Positions 21,290 through 31,131 are shown, numbered from the stretch's first letter. The stretch: 64,000 nt of DNA from Magnetococcus sp. PR-3 (GCF_036689865.1 NZ_JBAHUQ010000025.1:34910-98909); one strand, 5' to 3'. Numbers and translations are program-made. The notes: generated by a model not told the origin, from the letters alone.

Positions 21290-22000
21290 ATGAAAACCAA
21301 ACTCCTACTGGTAGAAGATGAACCTGTGGCACGCAATCGACTTTTAAGTCATTTGCAAGATAAGCCGTATGAAATAGAAGTGGCAGATACTTTAGAGGGT
21401 GCCTTTGACCTTTACCGGTACTTCAATCCAGAACTGGTTTTATTGGACCTTAAATTACCAGATGGTTCAGGCTTCTCTTTTGCCAAACAGGTACAAAAGC
21501 AGTTGGACGTCGGTTTGATCATCATCACCAGCCTCAACAGCCAGTCTGATGTATTACGTGGCCTGAAACTAGGGGCAGATCACTACCTGACCAAGCCTGT
21601 AGATTTACAAGCCCTCTGCCTAATGCTTGATAAACTACGGCAAAGAGTGCACGCCTACCGTGCCCACCAAGCGATACGCCCAAACCGTTTGTTTTTCTCT
21701 GGCTGGGTTTTTGATCTCACAGGAGCCAAACTGACCTCCCCCCAAGGAGACCCCTGCCCCATCACCCAAAAAGAGGTTGAAATTTTAAAGGTTTTTACTG
21801 AACATCCACACATTTGCCTCTCTCGGGAACGACTTCTTATTCTAACGGGGCGCGGTGATCAGGATGTTCTGGATCGCTCCATAGACTCTATCATCACCCG
21901 CCTGCGCCGAAAAATAGAACCGAATCCAGACCAGCCCTCCCTCATTACAACCATAAGGGGAAGTGGATTTATGTTTTGTGCAGACGTAACCTCATCGTGA
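21290..22000 (+). CDS. OmpR/PhoB-type response regulator
   Basis: A 236-residue two-component response regulator and DNA-binding transcription factor. Residues 4-118 form a CheY-like receiver with acidic pocket residues E10 and D11 (LLVEDE), phospho-acceptor D53 (LLDLKLPDG), a switch Thr/Ser (IITSL) and Lys in the TKPVD loop. Residues about 135-232 form a winged-helix effector, with the conserved LTGRG/DRSIDSIITRLRRKIEP recognition region and the C-terminal hairpin TIRGSGFMF. ATG at 21290 follows GGAGAG with an 8-base spacer. Its stop overlaps the start of the downstream hybrid kinase, so the two are translationally coupled and likely cognate, with the kinase's HPt domain passing phosphate to D53. 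Confidence 0.93.
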   Translation: MKTKLLLVEDEPVARNRLLSHLQDKPYEIEVADTLEGAFDLYRYFNPELVLLDLKLPDGSGFSFAKQVQKQLDVGLIIITSLNSQSDVLRGLKLGADHYLTKPVDLQALCLMLDKLRQRVHAYRAHQAIRPNRLFFSGWVFDLTGAKLTSPQGDPCPITQKEVEILKVFTEHPHICLSRERLLILTGRGDQDVLDRSIDSIITRLRRKIEPNPDQPSLITTIRGSGFMFCADVTSS

Positions 22001-25000
22001 CTCACCGTTTACATAAGGCCCTATGGATCATACTGCTACCGTGGCTAAGCTCTTTTTACCCACACCACAGCCTGGCAGATGGCTTGGTGATTGAGCCCAA
22101 GTTTAACCACATAAGAAGTGAGCATGGGCTCTCCAACAATGAGATCACAGATATTGTTCAGGACACCAAAGGGTTTCTATGGTTTGGTACCTTAAACGGC
22201 TTAAATCGTTATGATGGCCATACGTTCCGAACCTACAGTCACCAGCCAGATAACATCAACACGCTAGCAGGTAACTATATATGGAGCATGACCTCCTCAA
22301 AAACTGGCCATTTATGGATTGGCTACTGGGGGCATGGCGTCTCACGGTTTGATCCATCAACAGAAACGTTTGTACATCTACAACATAATCCTGAAGACCC
22401 AACCAGCATCAGCCATAACAATATTTGGCATATTATGGAAGATCGCCATGGTGGAATTTGGATTGCGACCGATCAGGGCATCAACCACATTGCCCCATTA
22501 ACCTTACAGGTGACGCGCTACCTTGCCGATCCAACCAATCCCCATAGTATAAGCAATAAACCGGCTATGCATCTGCTTGAGGATCAGCAAGGCATGATCT
22601 GGGTGGCCTTTATTGAGGGTGGTGTGAACCGGCTAGACCCCAAAACAGGGCGAGCTCTACACTTTCGACATGATGCTAACGATCCAACATCCCTGCAAAA
22701 TAATATTGTTACCAGCCTCTACAACCACTCAGATGAGAGCCTACTGGTCTCAACACTCTCTGGGATGGATGCCATTCACTTAAAAACCCTAAAATTAAGA
22801 CATATCACCACAGAGCAACGCGCCAACTATCGGGGTTCCTTCCTGGATCCAGGCAGTGAAATATCCCCCGGAAAACTATGGATGGGCGGTAATGCTGGCT
22901 TAGATATTCTGGATATTGAGCAGGGCCAACGTCGGACCATTAAGGCTGATCCTGATCGACCCAGCGGTGTCAGTGCCAGTGTGTTATGGAAAGTGTTTAA
23001 AGATCGGGATGGTGGTGTCTGGTTGGCTACGGAAAATGGCGTTGATCACTACCAACCTAACCGCCTGAGCTTCCGTCATTTTTTTCATAATCCTTATCAG
23101 ATCGACAGTTTAAATAGCAACTTGATCTATGCCCTGCATCAAGATCATCAAGGCAATATCTGGGTAGGTTCAGAAAAAGGATTACAACGATTTGACTTAC
23201 AAACAGGTAAGGCTCTGGACTACCCTCTGAATTGGAACCTAGAGCAACCCAACCACGCCATTCAGATTACCCATATCACTTCAGATAGCACCGGCAACCT
23301 GTGGGTTGCCTCCCAAGCGGGTCTACAAAAAATTCCAGCTGATCATCAACCCCCCATTCACTATTGGGATGGTGCCAAGTCGCCCTACAGAAAGCTGGCG
23401 GATAACTTTATACAAGCCCTGGCTGTTGGTGATGATGGTACGGTTTGGCTGGGTAGTAAAGCAGGCGGGCTCACACGCATTGATGGCCATAGTGGGCATG
23501 CTACAACCATTCGAGAACATGGCACGTTAGGTACCTCCTTTGATTGGTTGAATGATCTTATGATCGACAAAAATGGTATTTTATGGGCCGCCACTGAAAA
23601 TGGGGTTAATCGCTATAATCCAACGACCAATCAAATTACCCGTTTTTTACACAACCCCAAAGACCCAACATCCATCAGCAGCCATTTAATCCGAACAATA
23701 TTTGAAGATCAGCAGGGTCGGTTTTGGCTGGCAACCAACCAAGGGTTAGATCTGTTTGACCCCAAACAGGGGCGTATACGCAACATTGCCCAATCTGACG
23801 GGATACCAAGTAACCTTATTCAATCTATACAGCAGGATAGTACAGGAAAACTCTGGCTTGGCACCGACCAGGGGTTAGCCAGCTATCATCCTCAAACAGG
23901 GGAGATACGCCGCTATGATGAGAGCCAGGGCGTTCAGGGGTTACAGTTCTACAGACACGCTGCACTCAGCTTAAATGATGGAACGTTATTAATGGGGGGT
24001 GGCAATGGTTTTAACCATTTTTTGCCCCACAAACAACCACGCTCTCAAGCACAACCCCATGTGGTTTTAACCGACTTTAAACTCTTTAATCAAGCTGTGG
24101 AGATTGGACCTGGGCATCCTCTTGGCCGGTCAATTACCTATACCGACGCTGTAACGCTCAACCCTGAACAGAGCACCTTTTCTTTCACCTTTTCAGCGTT
24201 GGATTACACCGCTCCACAAAAGATTCGTTATGCCTACACGTTAGAAGGCTTAGATAAGCAATGGGTTGAAACAGATGCCAAAAATCGGCAGGCAACCTAT
24301 ACCCATCTTGACCCAGGTTCCTACCAGTTTCGTGTAAAAGCCACCAATGTTGATGGGGTTTGGAGCCCTTATGAAGTTAATTTAGGAATTACAATCCTTC
24401 CCCCCTGGTGGCAAACAAAACTCTTTTTAAGCATAATGGTACTGACGTTTTTGCTGCTTCTATTTGGCATCTACCAACTACGGATGCAAACCATCCGTCA
24501 ACGGCATCAACTTCTCGAGGAGCAGGTTGCACAACGCACCATTGAGCTCAAAAAACGTGAACATGACCTACGACAGGCCCATGATACCGCCCAACGGGCA
24601 AACCGAGCTAAAACCGATTTTTTAGCCATGGTCACCCATGAGATCCGCAGCCCATTGAATGGTATTTTGGGTATGATACAGCTGCTCAAGACCCAACCCC
24701 ATGCTAAAGTCACACAAGAAAAACATGAAATTATAGAAGATTCCGCAGAAACACTCACAACACTGGTCGATGATATCCTCAATTTTTCTGCACTAGAAAT
24801 GGGACGCCCACAGTTACAAAACAAGCCATTTTCCCCCTTACGGGTCATTAAGGGTGTGACCAATAGTTTTGAGGTAAGCATTCGTGAAAAAGGGCTACAA
24901 CTCCACACGGAAATTCATCTGCACCCTGGGGAAGAGTTGGTAGGAGATGCAAACCGGTTGCGGCAGATCCTATTTAATCTACTGAACAATGCCATTAAGT

Positions 25001-26103
25001 TTACACACAAGGGGCATATTCATGTTCGGGCCAACTTGGATAATGACCATCAGCGGTCCCTTCTCAAAATTGAGGTTGAAGATAGTGGTATCGGTATTGA
25101 ACCTCATCAAATAGAGAGCATTTTTACCCTTTTTCATCAGGCCGATCCCTCATCGCGCCGTCGACAAGAAGGTATGGGGCTAGGCTTGGCCATTACCCAA
25201 CGCATTGTACAAGCACTGGATGGCGTTATTTCCGTGGAAAGTCAGGTTAATATCGGCAGCTGTTTTTACGTCCACCTGCCCTACCTACGCGGCCAATCCA
25301 TTCAACAAGACTTCCGGCATAAACCATCCGAACATAAGCAAACTTTAGAGATTTTGGTGGTAGAGGATTTAGCCATCAATCGAGAGGTATTGGCGGGTAT
25401 GCTCAAAAGCCATAACCATGAAGTCACACTGGCACATGATGGCACCCAAGCTTTACAGTTATTAAAAACCAAACTGTATGATCTAATTTTTTTAGATATT
25501 CGTATGCCAGATATGGATGGATTTGAGGTTTTGGCTAAGCTACGCCAACAAGCGGACACAACGTTAGCCCAAGTTGCTGTTTATGCCTACACCGCCAACC
25601 AAACGGACCCTGATGGATGCCAAGACTATTTACAGGCAGGATTTAACGGCGTATTGGCCAAACCCGTTCGTGACACAGCATTAACAGAAATCTTAAATGA
25701 TTTTGGCAATCCCTTAGGTGACCTTCCAGCAACGTTACCCGTACAAAACCTGTCTGATCATACGATTTTGGATATCCCCTTTATTGAGCAAGATCGTGCG
25801 CTGTTAGGCACGACCAAACTGCAAGAGCTGACACAACTTTTTGAACAAAATGCACAGCAGATTTTTTCTCACATCGCCCAGGATATTGAAGAAGCAGATA
25901 CGCATAGTCTAAGACAACGCTGTCACGATCTGGCCAGTGGAGCACTTAATATCGGGCTCCACAGCTTAGGGCAACAAGCTAAAAGCGTGGAAAATGAACT
26001 CTTAGAAAAAGGGTGGGATGGTGATGTTAAAAAATTTGAGTCCCTGACATCCCTTTACCACACCTCAATACATAGCCTTAAGGCACACCTTAAACACCCC
26101 TAA
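21997..26103 (+). CDS. Hybrid histidine kinase with two-component-regulator propeller, REC and HPt
   Basis: About 1,368 residues. The chosen start is GTG at 21997, overlapping the preceding stop as GTGA; an in-frame TTG at 21976 is possible. The signal peptide ends near SLA-D. Residues about 40-690 carry many Reg_prop propeller repeats of the form G-x-[LI]-W-[FIVL]-[GA]-T, followed by a Y_Y_Y domain (about 735-800) and one membrane span (about 815-835). HisKA has H881 in VTHEIRSPLN. The HATPase has its N box in LLNNAIKFT, G1 in DSGIGI and G2 in GMGLGLA. The receiver has D1167 (FLDIRMPDMDG). The HPt domain has H1310 in CHDLASGALNIG. The periplasmic propeller suggests recognition of an extracellular ligand such as a glycan, as in Bacteroides HTCS sensors; that part is inference. 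Confidence 0.93.
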   Translation: MTHRLHKALWIILLPWLSSFYPHHSLADGLVIEPKFNHIRSEHGLSNNEITDIVQDTKGFLWFGTLNGLNRYDGHTFRTYSHQPDNINTLAGNYIWSMTSSKTGHLWIGYWGHGVSRFDPSTETFVHLQHNPEDPTSISHNNIWHIMEDRHGGIWIATDQGINHIAPLTLQVTRYLADPTNPHSISNKPAMHLLEDQQGMIWVAFIEGGVNRLDPKTGRALHFRHDANDPTSLQNNIVTSLYNHSDESLLVSTLSGMDAIHLKTLKLRHITTEQRANYRGSFLDPGSEISPGKLWMGGNAGLDILDIEQGQRRTIKADPDRPSGVSASVLWKVFKDRDGGVWLATENGVDHYQPNRLSFRHFFHNPYQIDSLNSNLIYALHQDHQGNIWVGSEKGLQRFDLQTGKALDYPLNWNLEQPNHAIQITHITSDSTGNLWVASQAGLQKIPADHQPPIHYWDGAKSPYRKLADNFIQALAVGDDGTVWLGSKAGGLTRIDGHSGHATTIREHGTLGTSFDWLNDLMIDKNGILWAATENGVNRYNPTTNQITRFLHNPKDPTSISSHLIRTIFEDQQGRFWLATNQGLDLFDPKQGRIRNIAQSDGIPSNLIQSIQQDSTGKLWLGTDQGLASYHPQTGEIRRYDESQGVQGLQFYRHAALSLNDGTLLMGGGNGFNHFLPHKQPRSQAQPHVVLTDFKLFNQAVEIGPGHPLGRSITYTDAVTLNPEQSTFSFTFSALDYTAPQKIRYAYTLEGLDKQWVETDAKNRQATYTHLDPGSYQFRVKATNVDGVWSPYEVNLGITILPPWWQTKLFLSIMVLTFLLLLFGIYQLRMQTIRQRHQLLEEQVAQRTIELKKREHDLRQAHDTAQRANRAKTDFLAMVTHEIRSPLNGILGMIQLLKTQPHAKVTQEKHEIIEDSAETLTTLVDDILNFSALEMGRPQLQNKPFSPLRVIKGVTNSFEVSIREKGLQLHTEIHLHPGEELVGDANRLRQILFNLLNNAIKFTHKGHIHVRANLDNDHQRSLLKIEVEDSGIGIEPHQIESIFTLFHQADPSSRRRQEGMGLGLAITQRIVQALDGVISVESQVNIGSCFYVHLPYLRGQSIQQDFRHKPSEHKQTLEILVVEDLAINREVLAGMLKSHNHEVTLAHDGTQALQLLKTKLYDLIFLDIRMPDMDGFEVLAKLRQQADTTLAQVAVYAYTANQTDPDGCQDYLQAGFNGVLAKPVRDTALTEILNDFGNPLGDLPATLPVQNLSDHTILDIPFIEQDRALLGTTKLQELTQLFEQNAQQIFSHIAQDIEEADTHSLRQRCHDLASGALNIGLHSLGQQAKSVENELLEKGWDGDVKKFESLTSLYHTSIHSLKAHLKHP

Positions 26104-26166
26104 GTGGTTCTTGTTATGCAAGGATAGAGGTATTAGCAAGAACTCCTCATGCCCAACAATCAGGAT

Positions 26167-26196
26167 AACTGTGTAGCTTGCTTACGCCACACAGTT
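26167..26196. terminator. Hairpin at convergent gene ends, terminator-like
   Basis: AACTGTGT pairs perfectly with ACACAGTT across a 14-base centre that can add two more pairs after one mismatch. It lies at the 3' end of the minus-strand gene and about 65 bases after the plus-strand kinase. No clear T run follows on either strand, so intrinsic termination is uncertain. Confidence 0.35.
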
Positions 26197-26724
26197 TCTC
26201 CCAAACAGACGGTCACTCAAACCTTCTGTAGAAGAGATAATCTCAGACAGACATTTCATGTTTTTTTTTTCTAATGTCATCCAAAAACAAAAACTGCTCT
26301 CCCCATCGCATTCAAATGAGAGGGCGCCATGAAGATCCTCTTCAATGGTTTTTTTAACTTCTATCAACCTGTTATCGTCTTTGCCAAACTCTGATGTAAA
26401 AGGGTTATCACAAGTTTTATCGACAGGATAGCTGCCTGCTGGCTGACGTGATTCAACCCATAGCATCATCTTTTGGCCAAGATCCCGACACCCAATCACA
26501 ATAAGAGAAGTGTTGCCCACACTCTCGCGAACTAAACGGGTTAGCCCAACCACTACTTTTTCCAGTAGCATGCCATTGGTATACAGATAAATATCATCTG
26601 AAGTGGGGTCCAACTGTACATGGATAGATGCAACCGGACTGGAATTATTATGGTTGCTACGCACGACATCCCTTAATAGTTGCAACGCATTAAAAGGCGT
26701 CTCAAAATAGGTTAACTGCCTCAT
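26182..26724 (-). CDS. Orphan protein resembling a degenerate histidine-kinase ATPase (GHKL) domain
   Basis: A 180-residue protein with no signal peptide. The order of segments follows the HATPase_c fold: residues about 34-75 (HVQLDP, then MLLEKVVVGLTRLVRES) align by eye with the DxxRLRQVLxNLxxNAIKF region, and residues about 128-155 (IEEDLHGALSFECDGESSFCFWMTL) resemble the closing strands that follow the G2 box. The N-box asparagine is not visible, nor are the G1 DxGxG and G2 GxGLG motifs, so ATP binding is doubtful. There is no H-box helix or receiver. The start ATG has GAGG about 9 bases upstream. It sits between two hybrid kinases on the opposite strand. Possible roles are a kinase dimerisation or inhibitor partner, or a decayed kinase remnant. 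The family assignment is tentative. Confidence 0.6.
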   Translation of the reverse strand: MRQLTYFETPFNALQLLRDVVRSNHNNSSPVASIHVQLDPTSDDIYLYTNGMLLEKVVVGLTRLVRESVGNTSLIVIGCRDLGQKMMLWVESRQPAGSYPVDKTCDNPFTSEFGKDDNRLIEVKKTIEEDLHGALSFECDGESSFCFWMTLEKKNMKCLSEIISSTEGLSDRLFGRNCVA

Positions 26725-26868
26725 GGTGCACGTCCTCTGTAAAATACCAGCCCCAGAATGGTGAGATCTATAACCATCTGAGTATAAAAATCTAGTTGAA
26801 GGTCAACATATTGATGTTGACGCCACATGGTATCGCAGAAGTTACAAGTCGTGAAGATAGGGAGATTG

Positions 26869-26885
26869 CCTAGGTAAAATTACCT
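26869..26885. promoter_or_regulatory. CCTAGGTAAAA site 1 overlapping an inverted repeat
   Basis: CCTAGGTAAAA at 26869-26879 overlaps the inverted repeat AGGTAA-AA-TTACCT (26872-26885). The same 11 bases recur at 27049. Symmetry and repetition in a divergent promoter region suggest a regulator-binding site. Confidence 0.35.
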
Positions 26886-26993
26886 GTTGCATTCGGTATT
26901 GAACGAGTCGTGCCCATAAGAAGAATAATCAGTGAAGAGAGAGCAGAGCTAAGTGATTATTCACAATATCGTATATTTTTTCAAGTAGATCTC

Positions 26994-27023
26994 TTGCCAA
27001 GGTTAGCATAAAAAAACTATCAT
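26994..27023 (+). promoter_or_regulatory. Possible sigma-70 type promoter for the 7TMR-DISM hybrid kinase
   Basis: TTGCCA (26994-26999) and TATCAT (27018-27023) are separated by 18 bases in an A/T-rich spacer, about 170 bases before the chosen GTG. This is a match by eye only. Confidence 0.3.
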
Positions 27024-27048
27024 ACATCAATAAACTTAATCTAAACTA

Positions 27049-27059
27049 CCTAGGTAAAA
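27049..27059. promoter_or_regulatory. CCTAGGTAAAA site 2
   Basis: An exact second copy of the 11-base site, embedding the palindrome ACCTAGGT. It lies 26 bases after the candidate -10 element, a position suited to an operator. Confidence 0.35.
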
Positions 27060-27195
27060 ATCCTTAACCTGCGCATATTCATACGGACAAGTGTTATGGG
27101 GTCTTTATAGACTTTACCTAACCATTAGGGTTGTTAACATAGCTGAATTTTTAATTCCACAACAGACCATTATATACTGCACCAGGAGCTTCAAT

Positions 27196-30100
27196 GTGTC
27201 CCAGAAAACAACAAATCGCCGATTGAAGATCAGCTCAATCATACGATTTAAATGGGATCAGCTACGCACATATGCCGGACGCCCCTACCATAAAATGCTC
27301 TTATTTTTCATTTTAACATTATTATTCATACCATTAAAAACTCATGCTGCAACCGTAATCATTGATGAGAACCTACCCCGAATCTCACTCGGACATGAAC
27401 TACTACTGTTTGAAGAGCAGGATAATCAACAACGAACCATTGATGAGATTATCAACCAGGACAACACGCTCTCTTTTTTCTCCCCTAAGAAAAAAATTCC
27501 CTCATTTGTTGGAAAGAGCTACCCAATTTGGGGAAAAATCACGCTGTTAAACTCTTCTAATAAGCCACTTGATCGGCGTCTTGTGCTGGCACAAACCTCT
27601 CTTCATCATCTATCATTTTTTTCCCCTGAAGCTGAAACGGGGCGATATGTGGAAAAGAGATCAGATGCATCTAAACTGCTGAGGGATGTTGACCAACGAC
27701 ACCGACACTTTGTCTATAACATAACACTGCCCCCCCAACAGGTGATGACTTACTATGTACGTATTCAATCACCCAATATTAAATTATATCTCTACCTGTA
27801 TGAACCAGACTATTTTGCGGATCAAACCTTACTAGGGACCATTATTCATGGGACTTTATTTGGATTTGTTTTGGCCGTTATTGCTTACCAATTAGCGCTT
27901 TTTTTTATGGCCAGAGATCCCTCTTATTGGTCTTTATTGCTATTTGCCATGACGGGGTTACTGCATCAGTTTTGGAAACTGGGCTACCACAATATGCTGC
28001 TAGAAGAGTATAGCGGCATCTTTTCTCTCTCGTGGGGGGTTATTCAGAGTTTAACATCTTCTTCCGTTGTCTATTTCAGCCGAGTATTCCTAACGACAAA
28101 GACGCATTTTCCGCGTTTGGATACGGCTTTAAAATTTTTTCAATATGCCGCTTTGGCAACCGCCGTACTCTCTTTAATCGATTACATCTCTGCCATGCGT
28201 GTTCTACAGGTTATCGTGCCTTTAGGTGTGCTAGTCATCTTCTGGGTAGCCATACGCGCAGTCATGTTAGGTATGGATCACTCACGGCACTATCTGGCAG
28301 GATGGATCCCAATTCTTGTCACTGGTTTCTACTCGGCCATGGTCGGTTCTGGCATTATGAGCGTTCAAAGTTGGGACCATCTTATGGTCCCTCTAGGGGT
28401 AACGCTTGCTCTCTTTCTTTTTGCCTTTGCCGTGGCCAACCGTATTGGCCATGAACGTATGGAACACAATGCGCTACGGGAAGAGCGCTCTCGCCTAACA
28501 GGTATTTTAGAAGCCAGCCCTGTGGCAGTGTTGGTTGTGAACCCTGTTAATGACTTGATTACCCTAGCTAATCGCAGAGCCAGTGATTTATTGCATTGGC
28601 AACAGGAGCCGTTAACCGATGCTCCAATTGCTCAATTTTTTGAAAATTCAGATGACCAAGAAGCACTTTTTGATATGGCTCGACAGGGTCAACTCATCCA
28701 AGATCATGATCTAATTTTACAAACCAGCCAAACCAGCCTTTTTCATGGTCTGGTCTCTGTCGTCCCCACAACTCTGGGTAAACAGGCACACTTTATTGTT
28801 TGGATCTATGATATTAGCCAAAGAAAAAAAGCCGAAGAACAGCTGCTCATTGCCAAACGTGAAGCCGATCGTGCTAACCGGGCAAAAAGTGACTTTTTAG
28901 CGATGATCAGCCATGAAGTCCGTACCCCCATGAATGGTATCTTGGGCATGGTTCAATTGTTATTACGCTCAACATTGAACCTGCAGCAACGGCACCAGAT
29001 GGAAATTCTCTACAGCTCAAGCCAAAATCTATTAACTTTACTCAATGACCTGTTGGATCTCTCACGTATTGAAGCTGGTAAACTTAAACTCAATACAGCC
29101 CCGTTTTCCCCTTCACACATGGTGGACCGGGTCATCTCATTAGAGATGTCCCGTGCCGACCGTAAAGGGTTAAAGCTCTCCGTACACATAGACCCTGATA
29201 TACCGGACTGGCTGTTGGGAGATGAAGACCGTCTACGTCAGGTTCTATTAAATCTGGTCAGTAACGCCATCAAGTTCACAGAGCAAGGTGAAGTAAAAAT
29301 CCTTTTAAGCTATGAAGCTAAAGACCTAGCACGTGGTCAATTTATCGCCAAAGTTCAAGATACCGGTATCGGCATTCCAGAATCTTTCCAAAAACATCTG
29401 TTTGATAGCTTTGCCCAACACGATATGTCCAGCCAACGTACGCGTGAAGGGGCTGGGCTTGGTTTATCCATCTGTTTAAAGCTGATGGCAGCGATGAACG
29501 GCCAAATATTTTTTGAAAGTACAGAGGGAAAAGGAAGTCTATTTTGGTTCACACTGCCTCTTTCATTGACCCAAGCTCCCACAGAGATCCAACAGACGCA
29601 GAAGCATACTCCGATACCGCAGCCCCTACGTATTTTGGTTGCTGAAGATATGTATGCCAACCAACAGGTTATTTTGGGGATGTTAGAAGCGGGAAAACAC
29701 CAAGTGACCCTCACATCCAATGGAAAAGAGGCGCTTGAAACCCTTCAAGAAGAGGATTTTGATCTGATTCTCATGGATCTAAGAATGCCTGTGATGGATG
29801 GTATAAGTACCACCCAAGCCATCCGTGTTTTAAAAGATCAGCATAAAGCAGCCATACCCATTGTCGCCATGACAGCCAACCTAATGGAAGATGTCATCAC
29901 TAAGTGTTTGGATGCTGGCATGAGCCATGTTCTGGGTAAACCCATTGATTTACAACTACTGGATGACATTCTACTGGCCGCATCCACGCAGCAAGGCGCA
30001 TCTCCCATCACGCAAGCATCCCATATTACGGCAACAGACAACCCCGTCGATTTCCAGTTATTTGAAAGCATTACTCAAAGGGCAGCAGGCACAGAGAGTC

Positions 30101-30417
30101 AGGATATTATCCAGCTCTGTCAACAGGCTTTAGACAGCAGTTTTAGCATATTTAAACAATCTCTTACTGAACAACATTGGCCCTCAGCCAAAGACGAGAT
30201 TCACAAAATAAAAGGCGTAGCAGGACTCTATGGTTTTTCTATCGTATTGATGGCAGCTGAAACCTTAAACACCTACCTGCACACACATGAGCGACCTAGG
30301 ATCGATACAGATGAGTTTACAGAGATGATGAAAAACCTTCAGGTCGCAATGGAAATCACTCAATCCACACTAACAGATATGAGAAAAAAGAGCTCAGAGC
30401 GTGTATCCTCTGTATAA
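27196..30417 (+). CDS. 7TMR-DISM hybrid histidine kinase with PAS, REC and HPt
   Basis: About 1,073 residues. GTG at 27196 is chosen because AGGAG (27184-27188) sits exactly 7 bases upstream. An open frame extends to a GTG at 27091 without such a site, and an ATG at 27295 would start right at the signal peptide. The order is: signal segment ending THA-AT, extracellular 7TMR-DISMED2-like beta domain (about 55-215), seven-helix 7TM_7TMR-DISM block (about 220-420), PAS-like segment (about 435-545), HisKA with H573 (MISHEVRTPMN), HATPase (NLVSNAIKFT, DTGIGIP, GAGLGLS), receiver with D861 (LMDLRMPVMDG) and HPt with H1003 (IHKIKGVAGLYGF). It is followed after 60 bases by a NarL-type regulator, its probable phosphorelay output. 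Confidence 0.92.
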   Translation: MSQKTTNRRLKISSIIRFKWDQLRTYAGRPYHKMLLFFILTLLFIPLKTHAATVIIDENLPRISLGHELLLFEEQDNQQRTIDEIINQDNTLSFFSPKKKIPSFVGKSYPIWGKITLLNSSNKPLDRRLVLAQTSLHHLSFFSPEAETGRYVEKRSDASKLLRDVDQRHRHFVYNITLPPQQVMTYYVRIQSPNIKLYLYLYEPDYFADQTLLGTIIHGTLFGFVLAVIAYQLALFFMARDPSYWSLLLFAMTGLLHQFWKLGYHNMLLEEYSGIFSLSWGVIQSLTSSSVVYFSRVFLTTKTHFPRLDTALKFFQYAALATAVLSLIDYISAMRVLQVIVPLGVLVIFWVAIRAVMLGMDHSRHYLAGWIPILVTGFYSAMVGSGIMSVQSWDHLMVPLGVTLALFLFAFAVANRIGHERMEHNALREERSRLTGILEASPVAVLVVNPVNDLITLANRRASDLLHWQQEPLTDAPIAQFFENSDDQEALFDMARQGQLIQDHDLILQTSQTSLFHGLVSVVPTTLGKQAHFIVWIYDISQRKKAEEQLLIAKREADRANRAKSDFLAMISHEVRTPMNGILGMVQLLLRSTLNLQQRHQMEILYSSSQNLLTLLNDLLDLSRIEAGKLKLNTAPFSPSHMVDRVISLEMSRADRKGLKLSVHIDPDIPDWLLGDEDRLRQVLLNLVSNAIKFTEQGEVKILLSYEAKDLARGQFIAKVQDTGIGIPESFQKHLFDSFAQHDMSSQRTREGAGLGLSICLKLMAAMNGQIFFESTEGKGSLFWFTLPLSLTQAPTEIQQTQKHTPIPQPLRILVAEDMYANQQVILGMLEAGKHQVTLTSNGKEALETLQEEDFDLILMDLRMPVMDGISTTQAIRVLKDQHKAAIPIVAMTANLMEDVITKCLDAGMSHVLGKPIDLQLLDDILLAASTQQGASPITQASHITATDNPVDFQLFESITQRAAGTESQDIIQLCQQALDSSFSIFKQSLTEQHWPSAKDEIHKIKGVAGLYGFSIVLMAAETLNTYLHTHERPRIDTDEFTEMMKNLQVAMEITQSTLTDMRKKSSERVSSV

Positions 30418-30477
30418 ATCTGTCGGTAAAGCACGTATGGTCTTGTTCCGTTTTGGTGAAGCATCTAGAGGTTAGCT

Positions 30478-31131
30478 ATGACCCACACACTTCAAACCGC
30501 TTTGATCGCCGATGATCATGAAATTGTTTGTGATGGTATTGAACAACTTCTCAAAACCCGTTGGCCTAAAATCCAGGTGTACAAAGCCATGGATGGTGTT
30601 GCTGCGCGGGATCTTGCAATTAAAGAGCAACCCCAATTGCTTATCCTGGATCTCTCCATGCCAAAAATGTTTGGGTCCGATGTCGCTCGGGAAATTCGTC
30701 GAAGCTGCCCCAAAGCACATATCATCATTTTGACAGCATTTAGTAATGAACAGAATATCCGGGAAGCTGCTCGCGCCAATGCAGATGCCATTGTGCTCAA
30801 AGATGATGGGAACCAACAGTTATTGGATGCTATTGAGAAAGTCCTTAATGGGGCTCGCTACTACTCCAAAAAACTCCATCCACTGCTTGCATCTCTACAG
30901 AATGAACAAGAGGGAGATCAATCCACCAAAAAACGCAGTGACACCTTAACCCCTAGAGAACGCCAAATATTAAAGCTTGTGGCGGAAGGATACTCCAGTA
31001 AGGAGATTGCGCGCTTTTTGGAGTTAAGCCCCAGAACGGTGGATAACCACAGACGACATTTAATGCTCAAATTGAACGCAAAAAATGCCCTTGAACTATC
31101 AGCTTATGCCCACTCAGCTGGAATTATTTAA
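30478..31131 (+). CDS. NarL/LuxR-type response regulator
   Basis: A 217-residue two-component transcription factor. The receiver spans residues 6-120 with DD in LIADDHE, phospho-acceptor D58 (LILDLSMPKM), a switch Thr (ILTAF) and Lys in VLKDD. The LuxR-type helix-turn-helix spans about 155-212, with LTPRERQILKLVAEGYSSKE and SPRTVDNHRRHLMLKL. ATG at 30478 follows AGAGG with a 6-base spacer. It lies 60 bases after the 7TMR-DISM hybrid kinase on the same strand, so the two likely form one operon and one phosphorelay. Confidence 0.93.
   Translation: MTHTLQTALIADDHEIVCDGIEQLLKTRWPKIQVYKAMDGVAARDLAIKEQPQLLILDLSMPKMFGSDVAREIRRSCPKAHIIILTAFSNEQNIREAARANADAIVLKDDGNQQLLDAIEKVLNGARYYSKKLHPLLASLQNEQEGDQSTKKRSDTLTPRERQILKLVAEGYSSKEIARFLELSPRTVDNHRRHLMLKLNAKNALELSAYAHSAGII

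Larger units (their letters stand above)
26725..27195. other. Divergent intergenic region with repeated CCTAGGTAAAA sites (471 bp)
   Basis: It separates the orphan GHKL-like gene from the second hybrid kinase. No gene was seen. It contains two identical 11-base sites and a promoter-like pair, listed separately. Confidence 0.5.

Noticed and set aside
26107..26151. GTTCTTG ... CAAGAAC inverted repeat after the first hybrid kinase
   Set aside because: The stem is only 7 bases with a loop of about 23 and no T run, so it is not supportable as a terminator.
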